Shown here: positions 25,441 through 34,029 of the stretch, one piece after another
Layout: every line of letters starts with the position of its first letter
How positions within the stretch are numbered: position 1 is the stretch's first letter
Assembly (NCBI RefSeq): GCF_001552135.1
Contig: NZ_BCQP01000062.1
Span: 1-64,000 of the forward strand
Direction: 5' to 3'
Length of the DNA: 64,000 nucleotides
Source of the DNA: Actinomadura chibensis NBRC 106107
GTDB taxonomy: Bacteria > Actinomycetota > Actinomycetes > Streptosporangiales > Streptosporangiaceae
Program-made: the position numbers and the translations under genes
Notes under the pieces: generated by a model
Seen by the model: the letters and a program-made list of their open reading frames with translations, nothing else
Told to the model about the DNA's origin: nothing
Databases searched by the model: none

Positions 25441-26190
25441 TCAGACTCCCGACCCGTAGCGGTAGACGAGTTCGTGCCGGTCGCCGACCACCACGCGGTG
25501 GGTGACCTCGACGACGCGGCCGTCCTGGTCGCACGCGCGGCGCCACAGCGTCAGGACGGGCCGGTCGGGGCCGATGTCCAGCGTGCACTGCTCGTCCGTG
25601 CGCGGGAGGCGGCACGTCACCGACTCCTCGAACGTGATCCGGTGCCCGGCCTCCTCCAGGCGGGAGTAGATCCCACCCGGGCCTGTGTCGACCTGGCGCA
25701 GAACTGGAATCCGCTCCACCACGTCCAGGATCACCCAGGTCGTCGCCGTCTGAATGGGCGGTTCGCCTTCCACGCCCTGCACGCGTGCCCGTTCCAGTAC
25801 ACGCGTTCCTGGGGGGACGTCGAGTCGCTGGGCGAGCCGTTCGTCCGCCTCCACCTCGGTGACGGTCGTACGGGTGAACGGGATGCGGCCGTCCCGCCTT
25901 GCGGAGACGTGGAATCCGCGCCAGCCGCCGACCTGCCGGGTGATGTCGGCCGCCGCGCGCCGCACCCGCCGCGCCGTCCGCACCTGGGCGCCCGCGCCGT
26001 GCCGCAACTGGACGAGCCCCTGCTCGGCCAGCATCCGCAGCGCCCGCCGGACGGTCGACCGGTCGGCCCCGTACTCGCGCGCCAGCTCCCGCTCGGACGG
26101 CAGCCACGCGCCCGGGTCGAGGTCGCCCTCGACGATGCGGGCCGCCAACGCGTTCGTGATCGCCTGTGCCTTCGTGGGGGGTCGCGGCAT
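25441..26190 (-). CDS. GntR-family regulator with UTRA domain (HutC subfamily)
   Basis: A 249-residue regulator. The N-terminal winged helix (about 1-75) contains ITNALAARIVEGDL, PSERELAREYGADRSTVRRAL and AEQGLVQLRHGAG. The rest is a UTRA ligand-binding domain (LERARVQGVEGEPPIQTATTW, then GIYSRLEEAGHRITF). The ATG at 26190 follows ccggagcagg. It heads an operon with the Nudix gene and is divergent from a 78-residue protein. The repeat-rich operator at 26301 lies between them and is its probable autoregulatory site. The ligand is unknown. Confidence 0.9.
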   Translation of the reverse strand: MPRPPTKAQAITNALAARIVEGDLDPGAWLPSERELAREYGADRSTVRRALRMLAEQGLVQLRHGAGAQVRTARRVRRAAADITRQVGGWRGFHVSARRDGRIPFTRTTVTEVEADERLAQRLDVPPGTRVLERARVQGVEGEPPIQTATTWVILDVVERIPVLRQVDTGPGGIYSRLEEAGHRITFEESVTCRLPRTDEQCTLDIGPDRPVLTLWRRACDQDGRVVEVTHRVVVGDRHELVYRYGSGV

Positions 26191-26300
26191 TTCGGAACCT
26201 GCTCCGGATAGTCCGTTGACCTCACACCGTACAGATCCCACCATTCCTGAAGCCCTCTTGGGTATCCGGAGAGGGCATTGTGGGTGATGCTTGGTCGGCT

Positions 26301-26327
26301 TATGGTAGACCCACCATAGACCCACCA
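26301..26327. promoter_or_regulatory. Operator-like repeats in the GntR divergent promoter
   Basis: TATGGT-N6-ACCATA (26301-26318) is a perfect inverted repeat. It overlaps a perfect 11 bp direct repeat, tagacccacca, at 26306-26316 and 26317-26327. The site is just upstream of the 78-residue gene and 111 bases from the regulator's start. Confidence 0.65.
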
Positions 26328-26341
26328 AGGGAGCCCGCGCG

Positions 26342-26578
26342 ATGTCGGTGATCATGTGCATGCCCGGCTGGCACAACGAGCGCTCGGACGACGGCCTGCG
26401 GGCCACCCGGATCACCCCTTTGTCGGATTACCAGCGGTCGAACGGCTGCCTTCAGCAGATAGTCGCGCTGGACGAGGGCGAATTGTGGCTCCTGTGCGAC
26501 GCCCAGACCCGCTTGGCCGAACGCGTCGCCACCGCCGAACGCCTCCGCCCGTCCTTCCTTCCCCACACCACCCCCTAA
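26342..26578 (+). CDS. Small hypothetical protein next to GntR
   Basis: A 78-residue protein beginning MSVIMCMPGWHNERSDDGLR, not recognised. It has two cysteines near the N-terminus and two in the middle, and an acidic LDEGELWLLCD segment; no signal peptide or membrane span. The ATG follows caagggag. Being divergent from the GntR regulator across a shared operator, it is the most likely regulated target besides the regulator's own operon. Confidence 0.65.
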   Translation: MSVIMCMPGWHNERSDDGLRATRITPLSDYQRSNGCLQQIVALDEGELWLLCDAQTRLAERVATAERLRPSFLPHTTP

Positions 26579-26671
26579 CAGCCTCCACCTGCGTAGTACG
26601 CGGGTCGGGGGTTTGTGGGCGGGTTGGCTTTGGTGGGGCTGGGTTGCCGGGGTAGGTGCGTCGGTGGTGGT

Positions 26672-27991
26672 TCAGGTGCGGTGGAAGGTGACGACCTCAC
26701 CCGAGTCGCCCACGGCCGCGTGCGGTGACGGGACGATGCGCTCTCCCGCGTTCTCCGCGAGCAGCGCGCGGGCGCGCAGCACGATCTCCAGGTCGAAGCG
26801 CAGGTCGGGGTCGAGGAGCTGGTCGCCGAACAGCTCCTCCAGCTGACGCAGCCGGTACCGGACGGTCTGCGGGTGGACGTGCAGCCGCATCGCGACCTCG
26901 TTGGCGTTGCGTCCCGACTGGAGCCAGGCGAGCAGGGTCTCGGCCAGCCGGTCCTGCTGGCTCGGGCGCAGGTGCGACAGCGGGGCGAGGCGCAGCTCGG
27001 CGAGCGAGGTGATGAGCCCCTCGTCCTGGAAGAGGATCAGCGTCGACATGTGCTCGACGCAGCGGATCACGCCGCTCTGCCCGCTCTGGTCGTTCTGCCC
27101 GCTCTGGCCGCTCTGGTCGCCGTCCGCATCGATGACGCCGCGCTGGACGAGGCACAGCGTCTTGCGCGCCCACTGGATGGACCGTGCCGCCTCCATCAGC
27201 GGGACGGTCGGGCCGATGACGGCGAGCGTCCCGGCGAGGGCGCGGTCGATGAGCTTCGCCCGGCCGGGTCCGTCCGGGTCGGGGACGATCAGGCTGGGGG
27301 TGCGGCGGGTCAGGTCGGCGAGGACGTCCGGCGGGAACGCGGGCCGGCGGGCGTCCCTGGGTCGGCCGAGCGCGACCGCGGCGACCGTCCGCGGGACGGG
27401 CCAGTGCGCGGCGGCGGCGAGGTCGGCGATCGCCTCCCGCGCGGCGGGCGGGTCGGCGAACAGCAGGTCGAGCAGGCGCTTGCGGCGGCGCTGCATCTCG
27501 CCCGCGACGGCGGCCCTGGCCTGGGAGTACCCCTCGGCGGCGGCGTGGGCCAGCTCGTCCTGGAACTGCATCAGCACCTCGCCGACGGCGCCGAGCGTCC
27601 GCGGGGACACGTGCAGGACGTCCGCGCCCTCGGTGAGCCGCCGCCACGCGACCATGCCGCCGACCCGCATCGCGGTCTGCATGGCGTCGAGGCTGCGTCC
27701 CTCACCGGCCTCGCCGCGGCCGATGGCGCGGAAGAAGTCGGCCACCGGGGCGGAGTCGTGGCCGGGATCGGCCACCCGGTCGACGAAGAAGTGGAGCACC
27801 CGCTCGACCGCGAGCCGGAGCGTCCCCGAGTAGGAGCCGTCGCCCGGACGGTCGTACTCGCTCACGCGCGTCTGGATCTCCTGGATCATGTCGTCGGCGA
27901 CCTCGTCGAGGTGCGGCCGCATGTGGTCCGCCAGGTCTCTCGGCAGATCCGCCCAGGGGCGCCCGTCGGTGGTCGAACGCGCGTCCGCCAC
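26672..27991 (-). CDS. PucR-family transcriptional regulator
   Basis: A 439-residue regulator with the PucR C-terminal helix-turn-helix: LRPSQQDRLAETLLAWLQSG, then EVAMRLHVHPQTVRYRLRQ. The middle is a GGDEF-like CdaR region, and the N-terminal 160 residues are helical. A Gln/Ser/Gly insertion, QSGQSGQNDQSGQSG, sits between about residues 290 and 305 and is encoded by tandem DNA repeats (around 27077-27121). PucR relatives control catabolic or morphological genes. It is divergent from the orphan qcrB gene across a 262-base promoter region. Confidence 0.88.
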   Translation of the reverse strand: MADARSTTDGRPWADLPRDLADHMRPHLDEVADDMIQEIQTRVSEYDRPGDGSYSGTLRLAVERVLHFFVDRVADPGHDSAPVADFFRAIGRGEAGEGRSLDAMQTAMRVGGMVAWRRLTEGADVLHVSPRTLGAVGEVLMQFQDELAHAAAEGYSQARAAVAGEMQRRRKRLLDLLFADPPAAREAIADLAAAAHWPVPRTVAAVALGRPRDARRPAFPPDVLADLTRRTPSLIVPDPDGPGRAKLIDRALAGTLAVIGPTVPLMEAARSIQWARKTLCLVQRGVIDADGDQSGQSGQNDQSGQSGVIRCVEHMSTLILFQDEGLITSLAELRLAPLSHLRPSQQDRLAETLLAWLQSGRNANEVAMRLHVHPQTVRYRLRQLEELFGDQLLDPDLRFDLEIVLRARALLAENAGERIVPSPHAAVGDSGEVVTFHRT

Positions 27992-28253
27992 AGAACCTCC
28001 CAGCTCTCGGTCCCGCTGCGTCGCGCGCCACTCACAGTGGGTAAATGCTTACTTATGTGACCCGTGTGGGGCAAATCATGACCCGTGACGTGCCCAGGCG
28101 CAAAGTTTAGGTCGACATCCGACCGACTCCGGCCGGACGGCGACCCGCGCGACCGCGCCGCGGGCGGGGTTATCCACAATTCGGGGAGGTCTGGCCGGGC
28201 CGCTCGTCCGGTGCGACATTGGAGGCACGAGCGAGCGACGGCGAGGTGGTCAC

Positions 28254-29870
28254 GTGACGGCGGGATCCGGCGACCGGGGGCCTCCGAAGCGCCTCGGCGC
28301 GGCGGGCCGGGCCGCCGACGACCGGCTCGGCGGCGCGTCCTTCGCGCGGAAGGCGATGCGCAAGGCGTTCCCCGACCACTGGAGCTTCCTGCTCGGCGAG
28401 ATCGCCATGTACTCGTTCTTCGTCATCCTGCTGACGGGCGTGTACCTGACGCTGTTCTTCGTCCCGAGCATGAAGGAGGTGGTCTACAACGGGTCGTACG
28501 AGCCGCTGCGCGGCGTCCGGATGAGCGAGGCGTACGCGTCCACGCTGCGCATCAGCTTCGAGGTGCGGGGCGGGCTGCTCATGCGGCAGATCCACCACTG
28601 GGCCACCGTCATCTTCATGGCGGCGATCCTGATCCACCTGCTGCGCAATTTCTTCACCGGCGCGTTCCGCAAGCCCCGCGAGCTGAACTGGCTGATCGGG
28701 ATCGTGCTGTTCATGCTCGTCATGCTGAACGGCCTGTTCGGCTATTCGCTGCCCGACGACCTGCTCTCCGGCACCGGGATCCGCATTCTCGAAGGCGTCA
28801 TCGCGTCGCTTCCCCTGGTCGGCTCCTACCTGATGATGTTCCTGTTCGGCGGCGAGTTCCCCGGGACGGAGATCATCCCCCGCCTGTACGTGATCCACAT
28901 CCTGCTGATCCCCGGCATCCTGGCCGCCCTGATTCCGTTGCACGCGATCGTCCTCACCTGGAGACAGACCCACACGCAGTTCCCCGGCAAGGGCAGCTCG
29001 AACACGACCGTCCGCGGCTACCCCTTCTTCCCGGTCTTCATCGCCAAGACGACCGCGTTCTTCCTGTGGGTCTTCGGCGTCGCGGCGCTCCTCGCGACGT
29101 TCTTCCAGATCAACCCGATCTGGCTGTTCGGCCCCTACGACCCCGGCGCGATCAGCTCCGGCTCCCAACCCGACTGGTACATGGGCTGGCTGGAGGGCTC
29201 CCTCCGGATGATGCCCGCCTGGGAGATCAACGCCTGGGGGCACACGCTGCCGATGAGCGTGCTCATCCCGGCCCTCGCCGTCCCCGGCGTGCTGTTCACC
29301 GGCCTCGCCGCCTACCCGTTCGTGGAACGCTGGGTCACCGGCGACCACCGCGTCCACCACCTGCTCGACCGCCCCCGCGACGTCCCCGCCCGGACGGGCA
29401 TCGGCGTCGGCGGCGTCGTCTTCTACGGCGTCCTGTGGGCGGCCGGGGGCAACGACGTGATCGCCGACCGCTTCGACGTCCCCCTCTTCTGGACGACCTG
29501 GTTCTTCCGCGGCGCGATCGTCCTCGGCCCGGTGTTGGGCTACGTCATCGCATACCGCATCTGCCTTGGCCTGCAGCGGCGCGACCTGGGCCTCGTCCAG
29601 CACGGGCTGGAAACGGGCATCATCCACCGCCTACCCGACGGCAAGTACATCGAGGTAGAACGCCCGCTCCCGGGCGACCGCCTGGCCCCCATAACCGACC
29701 CCCGTCCACCCCCCGCGGTGCCACTCGATGAGCCCTCCGAGGCGGCCGAAGGCGAGACCGCGCCCGCCTCCCGAACACGCTTGGCCCGCGTCCGTGTAGC
29801 CCTCAACCACCACTTCTTACGCGACCTAGCCATCCCACCACCCCGAGACCACAAATCCCTCGACCCCTAA
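28254..29870 (+). CDS. qcrB: Cytochrome bc1 cytochrome b subunit, stand-alone copy
   Basis: A 538-residue membrane subunit of the actinobacterial quinol:cytochrome c reductase. Haem-ligand histidines lie in RQIHHWATVIFMAAILIHLL and in YVIHILLIPG...LIPLHAIVL; PDWYMGWLEGSLR is the quinol-site loop equivalent to PEWY. The hydrophilic C-terminal tail of about 110 residues is Pro/Arg-rich. The partner genes qcrC, qcrA and cytochrome oxidase are not adjacent, so this is a second or displaced copy. Codon 522 is TTA (29817-29819), which in this group implies dependence on the rare bldA tRNA. The GTG follows gaggtgg. Confidence 0.9.
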   Translation: MTAGSGDRGPPKRLGAAGRAADDRLGGASFARKAMRKAFPDHWSFLLGEIAMYSFFVILLTGVYLTLFFVPSMKEVVYNGSYEPLRGVRMSEAYASTLRISFEVRGGLLMRQIHHWATVIFMAAILIHLLRNFFTGAFRKPRELNWLIGIVLFMLVMLNGLFGYSLPDDLLSGTGIRILEGVIASLPLVGSYLMMFLFGGEFPGTEIIPRLYVIHILLIPGILAALIPLHAIVLTWRQTHTQFPGKGSSNTTVRGYPFFPVFIAKTTAFFLWVFGVAALLATFFQINPIWLFGPYDPGAISSGSQPDWYMGWLEGSLRMMPAWEINAWGHTLPMSVLIPALAVPGVLFTGLAAYPFVERWVTGDHRVHHLLDRPRDVPARTGIGVGGVVFYGVLWAAGGNDVIADRFDVPLFWTTWFFRGAIVLGPVLGYVIAYRICLGLQRRDLGLVQHGLETGIIHRLPDGKYIEVERPLPGDRLAPITDPRPPPAVPLDEPSEAAEGETAPASRTRLARVRVALNHHFLRDLAIPPPRDHKSLDP

Positions 29871-30048
29871 CCCCCGCGCCTCCCTCCCGACACCCCGACA
29901 CCAACGCACCACCGCCCGCGATGCCACACGGTGTCCACGACCCGCCACCACCTGCCCCACCCCACGTCCACGAGCAAGTCCCGGCTGCCGAGAAATCGAT
30001 CGATACGCACCGCGATGAATCCCGCCCGAGCGGGGAGTCCGTATCGGC

Positions 30049-30537
30049 ATGAGCGACGAACGAAGCGTCCGGACGAGCGCACACTCGATCGAGGTGTCCC
30101 GCGTCGTGGACGCGCCCGCCACCGAGGTCTTCCGCTTCCTGCGCGATCCGGCGAACCACGCCGTCCTCGACACGAGCGGAATGGTGCGCGGCGCCGCCCC
30201 GGACGCCGCGATCACAGCCGTGGGCGATGTCTTCGTGATGAACATCAGCAACGACATGAAGGGCGACCACCAAGACGAGAACCACGTCATCGCCTACGAG
30301 CCCGACCGCCTCCTGAAATGGGCCCCCGCCGAACCAGGCCACCCACCCGCCGGCCACACATGGACCTGGGAACTGACCCCACGCAAAGACGGCCGAACCA
30401 ACGTGAGCCACACCTACGACTGGTCCCGCTTCACGCACACCGACATGCTCGACCACCTCCCAGTAATCAACGCGCGCCAAATGCAGGAATCCCTAAACCG
30501 CCTAGCCAAAGCGCTAACCCCCAAGAGCCACGCCTGA
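30049..30537 (+). CDS. SRPBCC (START/polyketide cyclase-like) protein
   Basis: A 162-residue helix-grip protein with a hydrophobic ligand cavity. IEVSRVVDAPATEVFRFLRD at the N-terminus and the later RTNVSHTYDW are typical of the SRPBCC superfamily. Such proteins bind lipids, hormones or polyketides; no active-site residues define a reaction here. The ATG follows gagcggggag. It stands alone, ahead of a long gene-free repeat region. Confidence 0.82.
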   Translation: MSDERSVRTSAHSIEVSRVVDAPATEVFRFLRDPANHAVLDTSGMVRGAAPDAAITAVGDVFVMNISNDMKGDHQDENHVIAYEPDRLLKWAPAEPGHPPAGHTWTWELTPRKDGRTNVSHTYDWSRFTHTDMLDHLPVINARQMQESLNRLAKALTPKSHA

Positions 30538-31190
30538 CGTCCCACCTCACGGCCCCGCGCACCCACAAGCCGGAGATCGAGCCCGCCGCCGCGCCCCTAG
30601 AACCTGCGGACCGTCGCGCAGAACCACACCAATCGCCAGCCCCGGCACCCGCCATGTCCTCCCACCAACCCCGAAAGACCGATCAACCACCACACGATCT
30701 GGCCGGCACCCAACCCCTGCCCACCCGCCAACCACCAACCTCCGCCGACCCACCGACGCCCAGGCTTTGCCGACAAAGCCCGCCCGATCTCGCAGATCCA
30801 CCGTGACCGCCGGGCGAGGCATAGCTGTTGGGCAGCGTGGCTGTTGGGCAGCGTGCCTGTTAGGCAGGGCGTGGCTGTTGGACAGGGCGTGGCTGTTGGA
30901 CAGGGCGTGGCTGTTAGGCAGCGTGGCTTTGCGCCGGGGGCTATTGAGCAGGCGGCTTTTGAGCAGGGGCGGCTTTTGAGCAGGGGCGGCTGTTGGAGGG
31001 GGCGGCTGTTGGAGGGGGCGGCTGTTGGGCCGGGGGCCCTGTGGGGCCCTGCTCGGCTTGGGGGCGGCTGTTGGGCAGGGTTTGTGGGTTTCTTGGTGGT
31101 CGGTCGGGTGGGACGGGGTGGCGGACATATATCCCGCGAGCTGGGTAGGTGTCGTGTGACAGGGGTTTGAACCCAAAGGCTGGACATGAC
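30538..31190. other. 653-bp gene-free interval
   Basis: The left part (30538-30822) is C-rich with no convincing frame. The centre is the minisatellite at 30823-31080. The right part contains an AT-rich tatat near 31127 and a short leader to the PRC-barrel gene at 31191. Frames on either strand lack ribosome sites. Confidence 0.6.
30823..31080. repeat. 16-18 bp minisatellite (ctgttggncagggcgtgg)
   Basis: About twelve units follow each other, most starting ctgttgg or cttttga and ending gcgtgg or gggcgg. The left units carry ttgggcagcgtgg, the middle ones ttggacagggcgtgg and the right ones ttggagggggcgg. One longer unit holds a gccctg duplication. Units differ by small indels, and the array is not in one open frame. 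Confidence 0.85.
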
Positions 31191-31544
31191 ATGTGCGAGA
31201 TCGAGGACATCCGGCAGTGGCGCGGCCATGACGTGCTCGACGAGTCCGGTAGCAAGATCGGGCAGTTGGAGGCCGTCTACGTCGACACCGGCACCGACCA
31301 GCCGACGTTCGTGACCGTGCGGATCGGTCTGCCGACCCGGCAGCGGCTGGTGTTCGTCCCGCTGGCCGGGTCGAAGGTGGGGCCGAGGCACGTCCGGGTC
31401 GCGCACCCCAAGAAACAGATCAAGAGCTCACCGTCGATCGGCACGGACGGAGAGCTCTTCGCCGGTGACGAACAGGCGGTGTTCGATCATTACGAGCTGC
31501 CCTACCAGGCCGCTCCGGACGAACGTCGCCTCGCCCGCCGCTGA
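31191..31544 (+). CDS. PRC-barrel domain protein
   Basis: A 117-residue cytoplasmic protein. WRGHDVLDESGSKIGQLEAV and TFVTVRIGLPTRQRLVFVPL form the small PRC beta-barrel seen in photosynthetic reaction centre H subunits, RimM and many actinobacterial stress proteins. The C-terminal part is charged and ends DERRLARR. The ATG at 31191 lies shortly after aaagg; an upstream start would run into the promoter. It sits between two minisatellites and just before a small membrane protein, perhaps as part of a stress-linked pair. Confidence 0.85.
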   Translation: MCEIEDIRQWRGHDVLDESGSKIGQLEAVYVDTGTDQPTFVTVRIGLPTRQRLVFVPLAGSKVGPRHVRVAHPKKQIKSSPSIGTDGELFAGDEQAVFDHYELPYQAAPDERRLARR

Positions 31545-31657
31545 GCGGTCATCGGACGTCGCGCCGCCGGGCGCTCTGGGGCCATGTGGCCACGTCGGCC
31601 ATGCGGGTCACGCGAGCCTCCAGCGGTCGAAGGGCGCGACATGAGGAGGGATTCCAC

Positions 31658-31828
31658 ATGGCCTTGTTCCTGTTCATCCTGCTGGTGGCGGTCGCCCTCG
31701 GGATAGTCGGCGTCATCGTCAAGGGGATGTTCTACCTGCTCATCATCGGGATCGTGGTGTTCCTGATCAACTTCGTACTGAGCGGCATCCGGATGGGACA
31801 CAGACGCAGCTCCCGCCCCGCACGCTAA
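31658..31828 (+). CDS. Small hydrophobic membrane protein
   Basis: A 56-residue protein with two hydrophobic helices (residues 2-20 and 24-42) and a basic tail, LSGIRMGHRRSSRPAR. A strong gaggaggg site precedes the ATG. The family is not named, though short two-helix proteins like this are common in actinomycetes. The last 16 codons and the next 43 bases recur four more times downstream (32012-32713), without the hydrophobic part. It is probably co-expressed with the PRC-barrel gene 113 bases upstream. Confidence 0.78.
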   Translation: MALFLFILLVAVALGIVGVIVKGMFYLLIIGIVVFLINFVLSGIRMGHRRSSRPAR

Positions 31829-32713
31829 GGACCTCCGCCACACCAGACGCAGCCCACCCCGCGCGTTCCCACCCCGCGCGCATTTTCGGCACGCGCGTAT
31901 CGTCGGCCCGCGCGCTCTCCCCCGCCGTTCTCGACCCGCGTGTGTTCTCGGGCCGCGTGTGTTCTCGGGCCGTCGTTCTCGACCCGCGCGTTGTCCGCCC
32001 GGCGCGTTCTCGTGCTGGGCGGCATTCGGATGGGGCACAGGCGCAGCTCCCGCCCGGCACGCTTGAGGATCTCCACAACGCCAGACGCAGACCACCCCGC
32101 GCGTCCTCCGCGCGCGCTCTGGCTCCGCGCGCACTCTTGGCCCACACGTTCTTGCCCCGCGCGTGGTCGGCCCGCGCGCGTTGTCGGCCTGTGCGTTGTC
32201 GACCCGCGCGTTCTCGGCCTGCGCGTTGTCGGCCCGCGTGTTGTCCGCCCGTGCGTTCTTGTGCTGAGCGGCATTCGGATGAGGCACAAGCGCAACTCCC
32301 GCCCGGCACGCTGAAGATCTCCGCCGCGCCAAACGCAGACCACCCCGCGCGTTCTCGGCCCGGCGCGCGTTCTTGCCCCGCGCGCGTTGACGGCCCGCGC
32401 GTGCTCGTCCCGCCGTTCTCGTCCCGCCGTTCTCGACCCGCCGTTCTCGACCCGCGTTGTCCGCCCGCGCGTTCTCGTGCTGGGCGGCATTCGGATGGGA
32501 CACAGACGCAGCTCCCGCCCCGCACGCTAAGGATCTCCACAACGCCAGACGCAGACCACCCCGCGCGTCCTCGCCCCGCACACGTTGACGCCCCGGGCGT
32601 TCTCGGCCCGGGCGTTCTTGTGCTGAGCGGTATTCGGAGGAGGCACAGGCGCAACTCCTGCCCCGGCAGGCTTTGAGGATCTCCGCCGCGTCAGACGCAG
32701 ACCGCCCCGCGCG
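31775..32713. repeat. Five 91-bp modules in a degenerate minisatellite
   Basis: Modules at 31775-31865, 32012-32103, 32261-32351, 32477-32567 and 32620-32713 share gtgctgRgcggcattcgg, cgcaRctcccgcc and cagacgcagaccaccccgc blocks. The first is the end of the small membrane protein gene. Gaps of 146, 157, 125 and 52 bases consist of a 15-17 bp unit close to ttctcgacccgcgcg. Module starts are 237, 249, 216 and 143 bases apart; the first three intervals are multiples of three. All lie in the same direction. Confidence 0.9.
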
Positions 32714-32825
32714 GTCTCGGGGCGCGCGTTCTCGGGCCGCGTGTTGTCGGGGCGTGGGTTGTCGGGGGGTGGGTGGTCGGCTTGTTGTTGGTTGGGGCGT
32801 GTCCTTGTCGCTGGGTGGTCTTGGG
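31829..32825. other. 997-bp interval made of repeats, no gene
   Basis: Apart from module copies 2-5 and their spacer repeats, the last 110 bases (32714-32825) are a G-rich decayed version of the same 15-17 bp unit (ttgtcggggcgtggg and variants) running up to the agmatinase stop codon. Long frames on the minus strand arise because 15 bp units keep frame; they lack starts and family resemblance. Confidence 0.7.
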
Positions 32826-33851
32826 CTAGCGGTCTTCTAGGAGGGGGAGGGTTGGGTCCCAGGTTGTGCCGTGTTGGGTGTCGTGGCGGCGGCGGGCTAT
32901 GCCGGATAGGGCCTCTAGGACGACCCGGTTTGCCAGGAGGGATGTGATGTCCGCGTGGTCGTAGGGCGGGGAGACTTCTACTACGTCCATGCCGACCACT
33001 GGGAGTTCGTAGGTGACGCGGCGGACCGCGTCCAGGAGTTGGCGGGCGGTCAGGCCGCCGGGCTCGGGGGTGCCGGTGCCGGGTGCGTGGCCCGGGTCGC
33101 ATACGTCGATGTCGACTGAGAGGAAGACGCCGTCGCATTCGTCTACGGCGGTTTCGAACGCCTCGGTGAGGCACTCGTCCAGGCCGCGGGCGACGATCTC
33201 GCTCATCTCGTATGAGCGCATGCCCTGCTCGGCCATCCAGGACAGCGTCTCGGGGCCCGGCCAGTAGCCGCGGAGTCCGATCTGCAGGAACCGGTCGCCG
33301 CGCAGCGCGCCGGACTCGATCAGGCGGCGCATGGGCTGCCCGTGTCCGACGAGGGAACCGAAGGCGGTGTCGCCGGTGTCGGCGTGCGCGTCGAAGTGGA
33401 CCATCGAGACGCGGCCCTGGCCGATGTGCTGGGCCACCCCGGCGGCGTCGGGCCAGGCGATCGTGTGGTCGCCGCCCAGGATGAGCGGGATCGTCCCGGT
33501 GCGGGCGACGGCGTAGACCGCGGCCTGGAGGTCGCGGACGGAACGTTCCGCGTCGCCGGAGTACATCATCACGTCTCCGGCGTCGTAGACCGTGAGGTCG
33601 CCTTGCAGGCCGTCCACCCGGAGGGCGAGGGACGGGCGCGAGCCGTCGTGCGGCAGGTAGCAGCTCTGCCGGATGTGCTGCGGGCCGAACCGGGTCCCCG
33701 GCCGGTGGGACGTGCCGCCGTCGAACGGGGCGCCGAGGATGACCACGTCGGCGTCGGCGTAGGTGGACGGGTCGGACCAGGTGCAGTGCGGCACCCCGAG
33801 GAAGGTGATGCCGGGGCCGTGCTGCGGCACGTACCGCGCCGTGGACGTCAT
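32826..33851 (-). CDS. speB: Ureohydrolase (agmatinase/arginase family)
   Basis: A 341-residue manganese enzyme that hydrolyses a guanidino compound, releasing urea. All metal ligands are visible: His in LILGGDHTIAWP, the DAHAD set in VHFDAHADTGD, and two aspartates in LSVDIDVCDPGHAPGTGTPE. The N-terminal FDGGTSHRPGTRFGP matches agmatinases. Agmatine is the default guess, but guanidinobutyrate, proclavaminate or guanidine relatives have the same motifs, so the substrate is open. The ATG at 33851 follows gcggggg. The gene stands alone, its 3' end touching the repeat array. Confidence 0.85.
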   Translation of the reverse strand: MTSTARYVPQHGPGITFLGVPHCTWSDPSTYADADVVILGAPFDGGTSHRPGTRFGPQHIRQSCYLPHDGSRPSLALRVDGLQGDLTVYDAGDVMMYSGDAERSVRDLQAAVYAVARTGTIPLILGGDHTIAWPDAAGVAQHIGQGRVSMVHFDAHADTGDTAFGSLVGHGQPMRRLIESGALRGDRFLQIGLRGYWPGPETLSWMAEQGMRSYEMSEIVARGLDECLTEAFETAVDECDGVFLSVDIDVCDPGHAPGTGTPEPGGLTARQLLDAVRRVTYELPVVGMDVVEVSPPYDHADITSLLANRVVLEALSGIARRRHDTQHGTTWDPTLPLLEDR

Positions 33852-34029
33852 CTGTGTTCCCCCGCTCCGGTCAGGCGTGCTACTTCGATCTATAACACGG
33901 GGGGCCGGGCGTGCCGGTGCCACGGCGGTCCGATCGCGCGGCGGGGTGCGCGATCGTCCGCCGTGGCGCGGCGTCCCGCGTTCAGCGGCGTCCAGATTCA
34001 GCGGGACGATTTCAACGGCGGCACCGGCG

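Noticed and set aside
31502..32581. A 359-codon minus-strand frame with pentapeptide-like ADNAR/AENAR repeats
   Set aside because: The periodic peptide follows from a 15 bp DNA repeat. The frame is antisense to the PRC-barrel gene end and the small membrane gene, lacks a ribosome site, and shows no known fold.
31775..32713. Regularly spaced repeats considered as a CRISPR array
   Set aside because: Repeats of about 91 bp are too long, spacers are related to one another and vary from 52 to 157 bases, the first repeat is coding, and no cas genes are near.
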